A stretch of 64,000 nt of DNA, taken from Trichomonas vaginalis G3 (taxonomy: Eukaryota > Parabasalia > Trichomonadida > Trichomonadidae). The position numbers were made by a program, and so were the translations under genes. This document shows positions 44,059 through 54,680 of the stretch, one piece after another. The stretch covers positions 9,309,962-9,373,961 of the forward strand of contig NC_067208.1 in assembly GCF_026262505.1 (NCBI RefSeq), in the 5' to 3' direction. Position 1 is the first letter of the stretch. Every line of letters starts with the position of its first letter. The notes beneath the pieces were generated by a model. It was not told the DNA's origin and made no database searches. It worked only from the letters and a program-made list of their open reading frames with translations.

Positions 44059-44955
44059 ATGGATGACGATTATAAAACTGATTCTCCTCCTCATCAATCA
44101 CAAACAGCTCTTAACATTCCTATAGAAATTCGGTCGGAAATTCCTGTAGGAATTCTCGGGGAACTGTTTGACGATTCTTGTTATGGATTTTCAATTCCTG
44201 TTACTATTCTGCCAAATGACCGCGAAAAAATCATACACTCAATTAACTGCATACTTGGTAATTCCGAAACAGAAATAAATGAGCCAGTACAGCAACAAAC
44301 TGAACCAAATTCCTAAATCATTAATTCAGTATTCGAAGAAGAAGATTATGAATATGTTTATTTATATGATGAAGATGAAGAAAATCAAAATCAAGAAAAT
44401 CTAAATGCTGACAGCGATATAACGGATTTTAATAGAAATTATGATATCAGTCAATTTCAAATTTCATATGATGTTACAATTGGCAATAAAATTTTAAACG
44501 AAATACTAATTAAGAAAGTAAATCCGATCGCGAATTTTAATGAATTTTTTATTCGAGCCTTTAAAGAAGCACAAGAAAAAGAGCTGGAAATCATATGCAA
44601 GATATTTGAAGTAACGTATGCTAGTAATGAAAAGGATGAAAGCAAGGAAAATTTCAAAGATTTTTTGAATCTCTTTATAAACTTTATCCAGTCTGTTGAA
44701 CAAGAAGCCATAGAGGCAAAAATGATTATCTACTGTAGATTAATGAAATTTGCCTTCTATTATCGGCATATTTTAATTTCAGAACCTATCATTGAATTGA
44801 AACAACTCTGGGATGTCATATGTGAGATATTTGATGATAATGAAGATTGGGTGCACGATTCGGTTATAGAATATAAACAAGATGAAGACTGCTTTGATAA
44901 AATGCGAGAAGAAGTTGGCATTTTTCTCAGCAATTTCGAAGACTCAAATGCTTGA
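44059..44955 (+). pseudogene. Unknown host gene with one in-frame TAA (298 codons)
   Basis: The frame from the ATG at 44,059 is open to 44,313, has TAA at 44,314-44,316, and continues in the same frame without another stop to 44,955. The first part (MDDDYKTDSPPHQSQTALNI) is polar, then comes an acidic stretch just after the stop (FEEEDYEYVYLYDEDEE), then a long helical C-terminal domain (FNEFFIRAFKEAQEKELEII; FKDFLNLFINFIQSVEQEAI). Coding signal is equally good on both sides of the TAA. It is either a recently inactivated gene, an allele, or an upstream ORF followed by a gene starting later (ATG 44,722). No family is recognised. Confidence 0.55.
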
Positions 44956-46189
44956 AGTTATTGTTCTAACAATTGTTACCTATTTATGTGGTCCTGTTCC
45001 AAATATTTTAAAAATTTTTACTTTGTCAAGATGACACAATTTTGTCAACTTCAAGTTTGGTAATACTACTGCATTAAAATATAATTGTTTTGACTTGATT
45101 ATTACAAATCAAAAATTAAATAAGCAGATTAAAAAAATATTTTACTTGTCAAGTTGACGACAAATTATCAAATACTTGATATAGACGGGAAAAAATTATA
45201 AAATGGTATTTAGCATTGTGAGTTGTTAGTGAAATCAATGAAATATGAGATATAGTGTTTGGCAGGCTGACACCGTAAAGTTCTGAAATGTGTGGTCCTT
45301 ACCGCCGGGTTATAGATCCAAATTCATAAAATCTAGAGGAGACAGATAGCAAAGTATATAATCCAACGCATGGATAGTTAATTAAGCATAATAGATCTTT
45401 ATGTTAGTCGTAGAATAAATCTTGTTTGATGATGAAATCAAAGATAATATGATTCGTTCATGTATTCAATTTAAAGTATTAGGCATGGAATAGAGAATTT
45501 ATTAAGATTTTCTAAAATATATGTGGCTAACATTTGCACTCATTATTGTGACGTCAATAATATGCAAATGACTAGAGTATAATTATCTGTTGCATGAGTA
45601 TATCTTACATGCATTAATATAATTTATAAATCACTAATGGTAACGCTTATGTGAGATTGTAAACTACTAAAATATAGATATATAACAAAAGGAAAGCAGT
45701 TTGACATATCACATACGATATTAGATCAATATAATATGGAATGTTGACTATTATATGTAATATATACAGAATGTAAATCCAAAATGAAGGGAAAGTGATG
45801 GATAACAATGTTATTTAACATGCTTTTATATAATTAATGCATACATACTTGTTGATGAGCAACAAATTGTAAATAGATGGTTCAGAGGACCCATATTCTT
45901 TTTCAATGTGACTGTCTGAAAATCTACCAAAATTTTGAGAGGGAAAAATTAAATTTGATTTTTAAGTTATTTAATATGCCTATAATATTTTTGCTAAATA
46001 AGATTGTATTTCTCTTTTCAATTTTCTTTCATGGATTATCGATTTTTCAAGTGTTTTCCCAAATCATACAATAAGAAATACTAACTAATTTTGTAGTAAA
46101 AATCTCTCATCTGACTATTTTTGAGGGTGGGTGATTTATGTGTAAATTGGTCGTTCGTATGAATTTTGAATTGAATTGATGAGGTGATC
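44956..46189. other. Gene-free stretch
   Basis: No supported gene. A 65-codon frame at 45,877-46,074 is hydrophobic by AT composition only. CTTACCGCCGGGT at about 45,298 is the exact inverse of the word at about 18,242. Confidence 0.5.
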
Positions 46190-46197
46190 ATCGTTTT

Positions 46198-46203
46198 TCA
46201 TTT
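46198..46203 (+). promoter_or_regulatory. Initiator-like TCATTT before the phosphohexomutase gene
   Basis: TCATTT ten to twelve bases before the ATG at 46,210 fits the trichomonad initiator (TCA+1-Y-T/A), which directs transcription with very short leaders. Placing +1 at 46,200 would give a 10-base leader. Confidence 0.6.
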
Positions 46204-46209
46204 TTTATA

Positions 46210-47970
46210 ATGTCTGCTCTTCGCAAGGCTGCAGAGGAATATCTCACAGTAGAAAGCATTCCAGAGTACAAGGAAACAATCAAGGCAATCCTTGATAACG
46301 AAGCCGAACTCAAGAAGTACTTCGGAGGACGTCTCGCATTCGGTACAGCTGGTATCCGTGGACGCACAGGCCCAGGCTACACACAAATCAACCCAGGTCT
46401 CATTCTCCAAACAGCTCAAGGCTACTGCAAGTATTGCATCGACACATTAGGCATCGATACAATGAAAGAACGCGGTATCGTCATCGGCTACGATGCTCGT
46501 AAGTATTCTCGTGAATACGCTGAAATCACAGCATCTGTCTTCCTCATGAAGGGCATCAAAGTCTACCTCTTCTCTACAATCATCCCAACACCATACGTTG
46601 CCTTCGCTATCCGCTACCTCAAGGCTGCTGGCGGTGTCATGGTTACAGCCTCCCACAACCCAGCCACAGATAATGGCTACAAGGTCTACTGGGAGAACGG
46701 TGCCCAGATCATCGAACCACACGATGCCGGAATCTCCAAGGCCATCCAAGAAAACCTCATCAGATGGGAAGGATTCGACCAATCTCTCTTCGTTGACTCC
46801 CCACTCTGTGTTGATCCACTCGAAGATGTTCGCGCCGCTTACAACAAGATGATTCGCGAGAAGCTCTGCTTCCACTACGAAGAAAACAACAAGCCATCCG
46901 GCCTCCGCGTTGTTTACTCCGCCATGCACGGTGTTGGCCACAAACCAACTCTTTGGGCTCTTCACACATTCAACCTTCCACTTCCAATCCCAGTTCCAGA
47001 GCAGTGTGAAGGCAATGGCGACTTCCCAACAGCCGCATTCCCGAACCCAGAAGAAGGCGAATCAGTTTTCCGCCACGCATTCGCTCGTGCCAACCTTACA
47101 GGCGCTGATCTCATCATCTGCCAGGATCCAGATGCCGACCGTGTTGGCATTGCCGTCCGCCAGAAAGATGGCTCATTCCGCATCCTCCACGGCAACCACA
47201 CAGGCACACTCCTCACATGGTGGTACATCCAGCACTTCAAGGGCGACCGCTCCAAGGCCAAGTTCCTTTCCTCAACAGTTTCCACAAAGATGCAGCAGAG
47301 AATCGCTGAAGTCGAAGGATTCCAGTACGAGGAAACACTCACTGGCTTCAAGTGGCTCGGAAACGCTTCTCTCAAGGCAGCAGAAGAAGGTGTTACACCA
47401 CTCCTCGCCTTCGAAGAAGCCATCGGTTTCGAAATGGTTCCATCAATCACACCAGACAAAGATGCCATCTCAACAACAGCTGTTGTCATCGAAATGGCTC
47501 ACTACCTCATGAGAAACGAGAAGAAGTCACTCACAGACAAGCTCGATGAAATCTACCAGAAGTATGGTTACTACCTCTTCAACAACTCATACTTCATGTG
47601 CCACGATCCAGAAGTCATCAAGGCTGTCTTCGTCCACATGAGAACATCTGGACCAGACGGAAAGTACGTCCAGAAGGTCGGCCGTTTCGCTGTTACAGGT
47701 GTTAGAGATATGACACTCGGATACGACTCTCGCACAGCTGATCACAAGCCAGTCCTTCCACAACAGTCTGGCCAGATGATCACATTCTACCTCGACAACG
47801 GAACAGCAGCTACAATCCGTACATCAGGAACAGAACCAAAGATCAAATGGTACATCGAACTCGCTGCTGAGAACCTCGAGAAGGCTCAGAGAGATCTCGA
47901 CGAAGTTGTCAAGGCTATCCAGGACGATCTCCTTCTCCGCGAGAAGTACAACCTTAAGCACACAGATTAA
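46210..47970 (+). CDS. Phosphoglucomutase/phosphomannomutase family protein
   Basis: A 586-residue alpha-D-phosphohexomutase, complete. It moves a phosphate between the 1 and 6 (or 1 and 5) positions of sugars, feeding glycogen, nucleotide-sugar or pentose metabolism in the cytosol. The active-site phosphoserine loop is VMVTASHNPATDNGYK (about 140-155), the metal-binding loop DPDADRVGIAV (about 302-312), the sugar-binding loop FEEAIGFEMVP (about 402-412) and the phosphate-binding loop IRTSGTEPKIKWY (about 540-552). Length and motifs best fit the PGM2-like branch (phosphoglucomutase/phosphopentomutase); substrate is not certain from sequence. It is much GC-richer than its neighbours, with C-ending codons, as expected of a highly expressed gene. 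Minus-strand frames across it are shadows. Confidence 0.93.
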   Translation: MSALRKAAEEYLTVESIPEYKETIKAILDNEAELKKYFGGRLAFGTAGIRGRTGPGYTQINPGLILQTAQGYCKYCIDTLGIDTMKERGIVIGYDARKYSREYAEITASVFLMKGIKVYLFSTIIPTPYVAFAIRYLKAAGGVMVTASHNPATDNGYKVYWENGAQIIEPHDAGISKAIQENLIRWEGFDQSLFVDSPLCVDPLEDVRAAYNKMIREKLCFHYEENNKPSGLRVVYSAMHGVGHKPTLWALHTFNLPLPIPVPEQCEGNGDFPTAAFPNPEEGESVFRHAFARANLTGADLIICQDPDADRVGIAVRQKDGSFRILHGNHTGTLLTWWYIQHFKGDRSKAKFLSSTVSTKMQQRIAEVEGFQYEETLTGFKWLGNASLKAAEEGVTPLLAFEEAIGFEMVPSITPDKDAISTTAVVIEMAHYLMRNEKKSLTDKLDEIYQKYGYYLFNNSYFMCHDPEVIKAVFVHMRTSGPDGKYVQKVGRFAVTGVRDMTLGYDSRTADHKPVLPQQSGQMITFYLDNGTAATIRTSGTEPKIKWYIELAAENLEKAQRDLDEVVKAIQDDLLLREKYNLKHTD

Positions 47971-48044
47971 ATTAGTCAATACAGGTCTTTCAACCGAATA
48001 AACAACTGTAAATTTACACCAATTTTTAATTTTTCTATTTAAAT

Positions 48045-48185
48045 CCAGACAATCAACATTCATCTTTTAAATGTATTGCAGAGCTCAAACTCGATCTATC
48101 CGAAGATAATGAAAACGAAGATGAGCCAAAAGTTAACTATGAGCGACATAATAGTTTTAATTATATGATTTTTCTTGTTTCTTAA
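48045..48185 (+). pseudogene. 3' fragment of surface protein family
   Basis: Forty-six codons identical in layout to the end of the copy at 48,778-49,699: PDNQHSSFKCIAELKLDLSE, then an acidic stretch and the hydrophobic end NYMIFLVS. It begins only 75 bases after the phosphohexomutase stop, with nothing of the rest of the gene. It is probably a product of unequal exchange or a truncated duplicate. Confidence 0.7.
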
Positions 48186-48777
48186 AAATCTTAATATTTT
48201 ATTTTATGAAATTCAATTAATTTTTATATTTCTGGCTGCTATTATCAATAAAATCGTAGATATGTTTAAGTTTCTAACATTGTAATCACATTTCATTCTA
48301 GTTTTATATTTCACAGGAATATTTAGAAAGAGTTTTTGCTTCATATACAGTACAAAAGCAACACTTCACTTATTTATGTCACATTTAAAATCGTGCCCTT
48401 TGATATATGAATATTTTGGCTTTTGAATATAATTAATTCTCGCACAAATGCTATCTGTACATTTCAAGCCTTTGCACATAGAGAACATACAAAAAGACAA
48501 AGAATTTCCAAAAGAAACACTCTAGATAGGTGTTTAATTCATTATGAACAAATATTTTCTAACAAATAAGAGTATATTGTAAAGAGACAATCTGACATTT
48601 AAATTGAAAGAAACTCATAGAATTGATTGTATATTAATCCAAAATTTTGTCATTAGAAAATGTTTAGTACGAAATGGCAACATTTAGCATCTAGATCTAA
48701 GTACACATAATTAAATTGGAGATAGTTGCACATAACAGACTCGAACGTTATATAAATCGTTCTTCCTTTCTCACAAT
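48186..48777. other. Intergenic between surface-family pieces
   Basis: AT-rich, with no supported gene. It contains the upstream region of the copy starting near 48,778. Confidence 0.5.
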
Positions 48778-49699
48778 GAGTGGGAAGATTTCTTTAATTC
48801 TTCGATTCAGCACAATTCCTATTCACAAAAAAATTCAAATCTCAATATTACTACATTTGAGAGTTATTACGTTTCACTTTGTCTTTTTATTCACCTTAAT
48901 CAGACTGGAGCAATTCGAATTACAGACAATTCACCAAATTCTCTCAAATTTCTTATTGAAACCAGCTCATTTGATGAATGCTAACATAAGAGCGATAAAG
49001 GTGGATCTTTATTCATAGATTCAAAAAAAGGAGAATGCATCCAAGATAGAATCTGTTGTATTGGCTCAAAATCGCCAAGTTCTGGAGTGTATTGTCAAAT
49101 TACAGTTTCAAAGACATCTCCTTTTAAAAATTATAATTTCAAGTGGTGATGGAAGCTTCGAAGGAATAAAAAATATTTACTTAATTAATGGTGAATATGC
49201 AAAAATGAATTACCAGTGTATGTACTACATAAATTTTTTCCCCAACTCCAATATCACATTTTCAACGTTTTCAAACAATACAATGAAAACTCGCGGGTAT
49301 TTTGAAGTTTGGAATCAAGGCACTTCTAAATTCAAAATGATTTATTGTAATTACTATAAAAATTACATATCTCACTTGATATATAGCTATTATGATATTG
49401 ATATTATTAATTGCAGCATATATAAAAACGATGTCGGTGGATATTATTTCGAGGTTGATAACAAAGGAACAATGCTACTTCAAGGGATTTACTTAGACGT
49501 CACAAATCCTACTAAATATGGAACCATCAAAATATCACAAAAAAACAGTTCACCATATCCAGACAATCAACATTCATCTTTTACATGCATTGCAGAACTA
49601 AAACTCGATCTATCAGAAGATAATGAAAACAAAGATGAGCCAAAAGTTAACTATAAGCAACATAATAGTTTTAATTACATGATTTTTCTTGTTTCTTAA
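48778..49699 (+). pseudogene. Surface protein family member, inactivated
   Basis: A degenerate copy of the family described at 50,063. The conserved start (EWEDFFNSSI) is at 48,778 and TGAIRITDN follows. A TAA follows SSFDEC near 48,979, and the frame changes between the SPFKNYN segment and SGDGSFEGIKNIYLINGEY (near 49,135). The remainder (49,135-49,699) is open and ends NSFNYMIFLVS. It has one stop and about one frameshift, so it is a recent host pseudogene or contains sequence errors. Confidence 0.7.
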
Positions 49700-50062
49700 A
49701 AATGCTTAAACATTGATTTTATATTTGAATTATATTTCAGGACCCATTATACTCTATCACATATTTCAACTATAGTTGAATCACTCATAATGCTACAGTA
49801 TCAATATTATATGTCAATCATCTATAAATAAAAATAATTCTATCACAAGCAAATGAAAAAGAAGCTTGTAAAATGTCATACCGTATCCAAAACGTCCAAG
49901 GAATGAAAATCTGCCCAAGGAATGTATTCAAAACATGGTCGGCAGTTTTCGATCAGGTCTTTGAAAATTTTTGACATTTTACAACAAATCTAATCTGAAT
50001 TTCATTTAAGGTGTTAATTAGATGGTTGAGATGATAACACTTAAGTTTTTTACGTTCATTGA

Positions 50063-51055
50063 ATGCAGATATTACCTCTTATTTTACACAATACTTGGAA
50101 AGATTTCTTTGACTCATCAATTTCATACACACTTTACAGAAAAAAGCGCGAATACCTCAATGCCAGTCCAACAAATAGCTATTACATTTCTCATTGTCTC
50201 TTTATTTATCTTAACCAGACAGGTGCAATTCGAATCACAGATACATCAACAAATCATCTCAAATTTCTCATTGACACCAGCTCATTTGACAAATGTGAGC
50301 ATCAAACCGATCAAGGCGGTTCCTTTTTCATGATTTCGAACAAAGGTGAGTGTATTCAAAACAAAATCTGCAGTTTTAACTCCAAATCGCCAAAAGAAGG
50401 CACATACTGCAAAGTTACCGTTTCATCTACATCTCCATTTAAAAATTACATTCTTGATTCATCAATTTCCACCAGCGGCGATGATAGTTTCCAAGGAACA
50501 CGTAATATCTATTTATACAACGGCGAAACCCACATGAAATCAATTAATATTTCATTTTCAAAACTTGAATTGAGAAATTTATACGAATTTTATTGCTGTT
50601 CTAATTCAAACGTTTCACTTTCAACATTTTCGAATAACACATCTACGATCACTGAATATCATCAAGAATATCACACTGGCTCATCTGATTCAATCGAATT
50701 TAAAGTTCTTTTTTGCAATTACTTCGCAAATAGCTGTAATTACTTCATCGCCACAGATTATGATTTGATTTTATCTAATTGCAGCTTTAATAAAAATAAT
50801 ATCCGATTTTGGTATTTCACACATACCAATAATAAACAAGTTCAACTTAAAGGATGCTATTTTAACGATCCTGGTCCTATTTCATTTGGATCTGTCACAA
50901 TAACAGAACAAGTTATTTCAAATTATCCAGATAACAATTATTTATCTAATACTTGCTTACGCATGATCGAAGAAGATACAGAAGATGAAGAAATTAAAGT
51001 CAACAATAAAAGAAGAAATAAATTTATTTTTTTGATTTTTCTTGCTTCTCTTTAA
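50063..51055 (+). CDS. Surface-type beta-helix-like protein (330 aa)
   Basis: The only intact member of a small trichomonad-type family in this window. The ATG at 50,063 is preceded by an in-frame TGA and directly precedes the conserved WKDFFDSSIS start. Then come strand/turn repeats with recurring Ser, Asn and Cys (IRITDTSTNHLKFLIDTSSF; CEHQTDQGGSFF; DSSISTSGDDSF; SNSNVSLSTFSNNT; LILSNCSFNKNN; VQLKGCYF), the pattern of a right-handed beta helix as in many trichomonad surface proteins. The end is acidic, then basic, then hydrophobic (RRNKFIFLIFLASL), too short for a normal membrane span; it may be a lipid-anchor signal. No signal peptide is clear. Function unknown. Confidence 0.7.
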   Translation: MQILPLILHNTWKDFFDSSISYTLYRKKREYLNASPTNSYYISHCLFIYLNQTGAIRITDTSTNHLKFLIDTSSFDKCEHQTDQGGSFFMISNKGECIQNKICSFNSKSPKEGTYCKVTVSSTSPFKNYILDSSISTSGDDSFQGTRNIYLYNGETHMKSINISFSKLELRNLYEFYCCSNSNVSLSTFSNNTSTITEYHQEYHTGSSDSIEFKVLFCNYFANSCNYFIATDYDLILSNCSFNKNNIRFWYFTHTNNKQVQLKGCYFNDPGPISFGSVTITEQVISNYPDNNYLSNTCLRMIEEDTEDEEIKVNNKRRNKFIFLIFLASL

Positions 51056-51179
51056 ATTATTCAAACAATACTTTTTAGACGTTTTTTCCTAACACAATGA
51101 AATTTGTCACAATAAAATAGAAATCTGGTATCGGGGATGAAAACAAAAATTATATCCTAGTACTTTTGAATGCATCTTA

Positions 51180-51333
51180 GCTACAGAGAATGTAGGTTCA
51201 ACTTATCCAGAAACTCGTCATTTGTCATACATTTGCATAGAAAAACTATTAAAACTAACTGAAGTCGAAATAATAGTTAATAATAAATAAAAATTTAGCT
51301 TTATATTTCTGATTTTTCTTTGTTATATTGCTT
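51180..51333 (+). pseudogene. Degenerate 3' fragment of surface family
   Basis: A diverged match to the family's last 50 codons: TENVGSTYPETRHLSYICIE, a short acidic stretch, then a hydrophobic FIFLIFL end, with a stop in between. It lies directly after the intact copy, as a second decayed 3' end. Confidence 0.55.
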
Positions 51334-52120
51334 CTTAATCAAACATTCTTTCTGTATTCATGCACATTATTGTAAATCTTAAGATTCAGTTCAAAATCAA
51401 CTTGATTTTTGCATATTTATATGCATTTAATATTATTTTTCATTATCATAATGTTCCATTAGAGAATCTAATGGCCACGTAGCATATTTTCCTTTATCAT
51501 AACATTTGTCAATTTTCCGATCATTTTTTATGAAAATTTTTGACATTTTACAACAAATCTAATCTGAATTGGGCCAACTTCAATTTTATCTGATTTCCAG
51601 TTATTTCCGATCGAGAAAAAACATAGCACACATTTGCACACATTTTTACACTTTTTCTGACAAGCATCATTCAAATTTGAAGAAATACCTCTAAATTTCA
51701 TTCAAATTTCTGTCAAAATGTGTGCAAAATTGAAATAGGCACACATTTTGACATACAATTATTTATATACGTTATTTTAATGGTTTCAGAGAAATCTTCG
51801 TTACACATTATTGAAGATTACTCAATATTTAAGTGAATGACTCACTACCACCTGTTTAGAAAAATGGTAGCATAAAATCCAAATGCCACATATATTATTT
51901 CTTATTTCATACAAATAAACTTACAATTATAACCTCAACTTGTTTGCAAAGCAGAAACTCAATATAAGCAATCGATCAGTAGTGTATTTAAAAGTCGAAT
52001 TTAAATTTAAAAATTTATAATCTTATTTCGGAACCAAATAGTATAAATTTAGGACAAAAAGCTACGTGGTGTTGATAACAACTATTAAACTTCAAATATT
52101 ACTACCATGTATAGATACAA

Positions 52121-53698
52121 GGTGATGTGAATTTTGCATCCCTGGGATGGACGATACACCCAAAGTGTCACCTTTTTGGGATAACAAAAATTTATATATA
52201 TGAGAGTTCTGCAAATCATATGCACAATATCTATTCTGCCTGACTTCTTGTATATAGGAGTCAGGCTGAATAGATATTGTGCATGTGGCAATATAAGTAT
52301 TTCCGAGATTGCCATCGTGCGCTATAGTACACTACTTCTCCTTGGTCCTAGCTCGGTTCCAAGGATATCGGTGTTCAAGGATTTGGCAAGGTCCTTCTGA
52401 AGTCTCTCATTCGATGAGAGCTTTCGGAAGAACCTTGCCTTAGAGTATTCCAACTCTTGTTCTCTTGTCCCTGAATAGTCAGAAAAGCTATTTGACTACT
52501 TAAGGCAGAGATTATCCGAGGTCCCTCATTTGATGAGAGGCCTCGGATAATCTCTGCCTTAAAGTTGTACACTTGTAGTCCATCAGAATGTAAGTATACA
52601 CGGATAGGACAGCTTTCTTCTGAAGTCTTAGATTTGATGAGAAGCCTCAGAAGAAAACTGTCCTATTTTATAATAGGAGAAGTTTCAGAAGCTCCAGAGC
52701 TCCCTTTCGTAAGGAATAGGAGCTTTGGAGCTCCTGGTTCGAAGATGTGCTTCGCATCTTTCATCAGCATAGGATATTTATCAACTGGGACTCTGTTGAT
52801 GAAGACTCAGGAGCTCCAAAGCTCCCTTTCGTAAGGATTAGGAGCTTTGGAGCTCCTGGTTCGTAGAAGAGCTTCGCATCTTTCATCAGAAGAGGCCCAA
52901 ATGGTAAATATCCTCTGCTGATGAGCTTCAGGAGCTCCAAGGCTCCCTCTCGTAACGATTAGGAGCTTTGTAGCTCCTGAAGGTAAGGTAGGATTGCTCT
53001 GATCTCTAATCAGTAGATGCCATGCCTCATTATGGACTCTACTGACAAGAGATCAAGAGCTCCAAGGACTCCCTTTTTAGCTAGTGGCATTCTCACCATT
53101 TAGTAGGATCGCTGATCCTACTAATGAAGTGATCACTTAATATACGTTTTGAATAAATTGAATTTTTTTACAAAAATTTAGTATTTTTTATAAACATCAC
53201 ATATATATTATAAATACGTAAATATATTCTTTAATTCAAAAAATTCAATTCGGTTTCGGGCTGGGTATCCCAGCCCCAAGTATTCAATTTTATTCAATTT
53301 TTTTAGAATTTTGGGTTGGGGGGCCCAGACCAAAACAAACTTTATATTTTGATGTGAAGATGCGTATGTGTACATCATTATTGCGTTATATATTATATTT
53401 TTAATGAAAAAAATCTGATTCAAAAAAAATTATCACTAATTAGTTGATAATATAAAGAAAAAATATATAAATTGTATGTTTTGAGAGTATTTATCCGCAT
53501 TCACTCATATGAATTTCATTAAATAGTGTCTTTTTACTCCAAAGAAAAAAAACTAGAAAAATTTCTCGAAATTTTTATTTTTAAAAAAATTTTGGATTTT
53601 ATATTAAAAACTGACACTGGGAGGACGATAGGGCTGGGATTAGAGATACCCCGCTCACTTGGGAAAAATACAGATCTATACTACCATGAACAATACAA
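52121..53698. mobile_element. 1,578-bp insertion with ATACAA target duplication, carrying a hairpin array
   Basis: Compared with the intact right arm, 52,121-53,698 is extra. ATACAA at 52,115-52,120 is repeated at 53,693-53,698, and the match extends back imperfectly (ACTACCATG before both), so the duplication may be 6 bp or an eroded one of about 20 bp. No terminal inverted repeat or coding is seen. The left two-thirds is the hairpin array (52,221-53,124). The right third is AT-rich, with the small palindrome GGCTGGG-TAT-CCCAGCC at about 53,258-53,274. Confidence 0.75.
52221..53124. repeat. Array of nine or more different hairpins
   Basis: Successive stem-loops: 52,221-52,283 (24 of 25 paired); 52,385-52,439; 52,500-52,562 (21-bp perfect outer stem); 52,604-52,666; 52,690-52,732; 52,809-52,857 (17-bp perfect, AGGAGCTCCAAAGCTCC); 52,926-52,982; 53,000-53,055; 53,100-53,124. 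Numbers two to four share an apical motif around CTCAT-TTG-ATGAG with different outer stems. The three GGAGCTCC hairpins share the loop CTTTCGTAAGGATTA or close variants. Around 52,770-52,915 longer arms also pair (AGGATATTTA with TAAATATCCT), giving a branched fold. Confidence 0.85.
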
Positions 53699-54680
53699 TG
53701 GCTCATATTGATAATTGATAAACGTGTATATAAATTGCATATATCATCAATGTCATTAAGTAAAATACATGTATATAAATAGATTAGAAATATTTTCGGT
53801 TAGAATTAAAATCTATGTAATAAAAAATAAGTTATAAAAATAAATACTGAATTTTTATTTGTAATATAAACTGCTACAATATGCTAGTGTATACAAATGT
53901 ATTTGTCGTATTGATTTGAAAGATCTTCAACATGGTTCAGATCTAAATTTGAAACTCGTAAAATAAAGCGAATCTTTATTTATAATATAAACTGCTACAA
54001 TATGCTAGTGTGTACAAATGTGTTTGTACAAATGTATAACTCTTTGTCAATTGTCATGGCACCTTATAACTTAAAAATCATTTTCATTAACAAATATAAA
54101 AAGTGACAATTAATATTTTCATTAAATGCATATTTAATTATCAAAACAATGTCGATTTAGCTTGAATGTTCATTATAAATGTGTAAGTTTAGGAAAACAA
54201 AAAATAATTAATTCTCGCAAAGAAACTTATTTTAAAAGAACCTAAACAAAAGTTCATATAATAATAAATCTAAAAATAGATATTAATTTAAACGAAGATA
54301 ATGAGAGAATGGGGATGTTGTAAAACAATGAGACTTAATGATCAAATAATTAAAATAATAAAATTAATTAAAGGAAAGCTAAAATAGTTTAATGAATTTT
54401 TATAGATTGATTACACAATCAATGTTTCTGTGTCAATGTACATCAATCAACATTGTTTCATTGAATTTTGTCTTTCACCAAGAAGATTCAAGAACAAAGT
54501 TTTGTAGTTTCAATAGATTGATTACACAATCAATGTTTCTGTGTCAATGTACATCAATCAACATTGTTTCATTGAATTTTTGTCTTCATATATACTTATA
54601 TATTACTGTTCCTATTTCCCTTATTATTAATTTTCAAATTCTTATAAAATAATTTTTTATTCTAAATGATTTGTCATAAA

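Larger units (their letters stand above)
49963..51570. repeat. 39-bp perfect direct repeat around the intact surface gene
   Basis: The same 39 bases (GAAAATTTTTGACATTTTAC onward) occur at 49,963-50,001 and 51,532-51,570. They bracket the gene at 50,063-51,055 and its degenerate trailer. They may mark the breakpoints of a tandem duplication, or a shared upstream element. Confidence 0.8.
51626..54580. repeat. Left terminal inverted repeat of the MULE (interrupted)
   Basis: 51,626-52,120 and 53,699-54,580 are the reverse complement of 59,856-58,480. The uninterrupted right arm gives the pre-insertion sequence and so proves the insertion at 52,120/53,699. Confidence 0.85.

Noticed and set aside
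45877-46074. 65-codon hydrophobic frame
   Set aside because: Phe/Ile-rich only because the DNA is AT-rich; no conserved feature.
46447-47512. Long frames on the minus strand and in other plus frames across the phosphohexomutase gene
   Set aside because: Shadow frames caused by the GC-richer codon bias; the real frame has all family motifs.
54392-54652. Repeated-peptide frames in both MULE arms (also 58,429-58,668)
   Set aside because: They are tandem units of the terminal inverted repeat, mirrored on both sides; not a gene.
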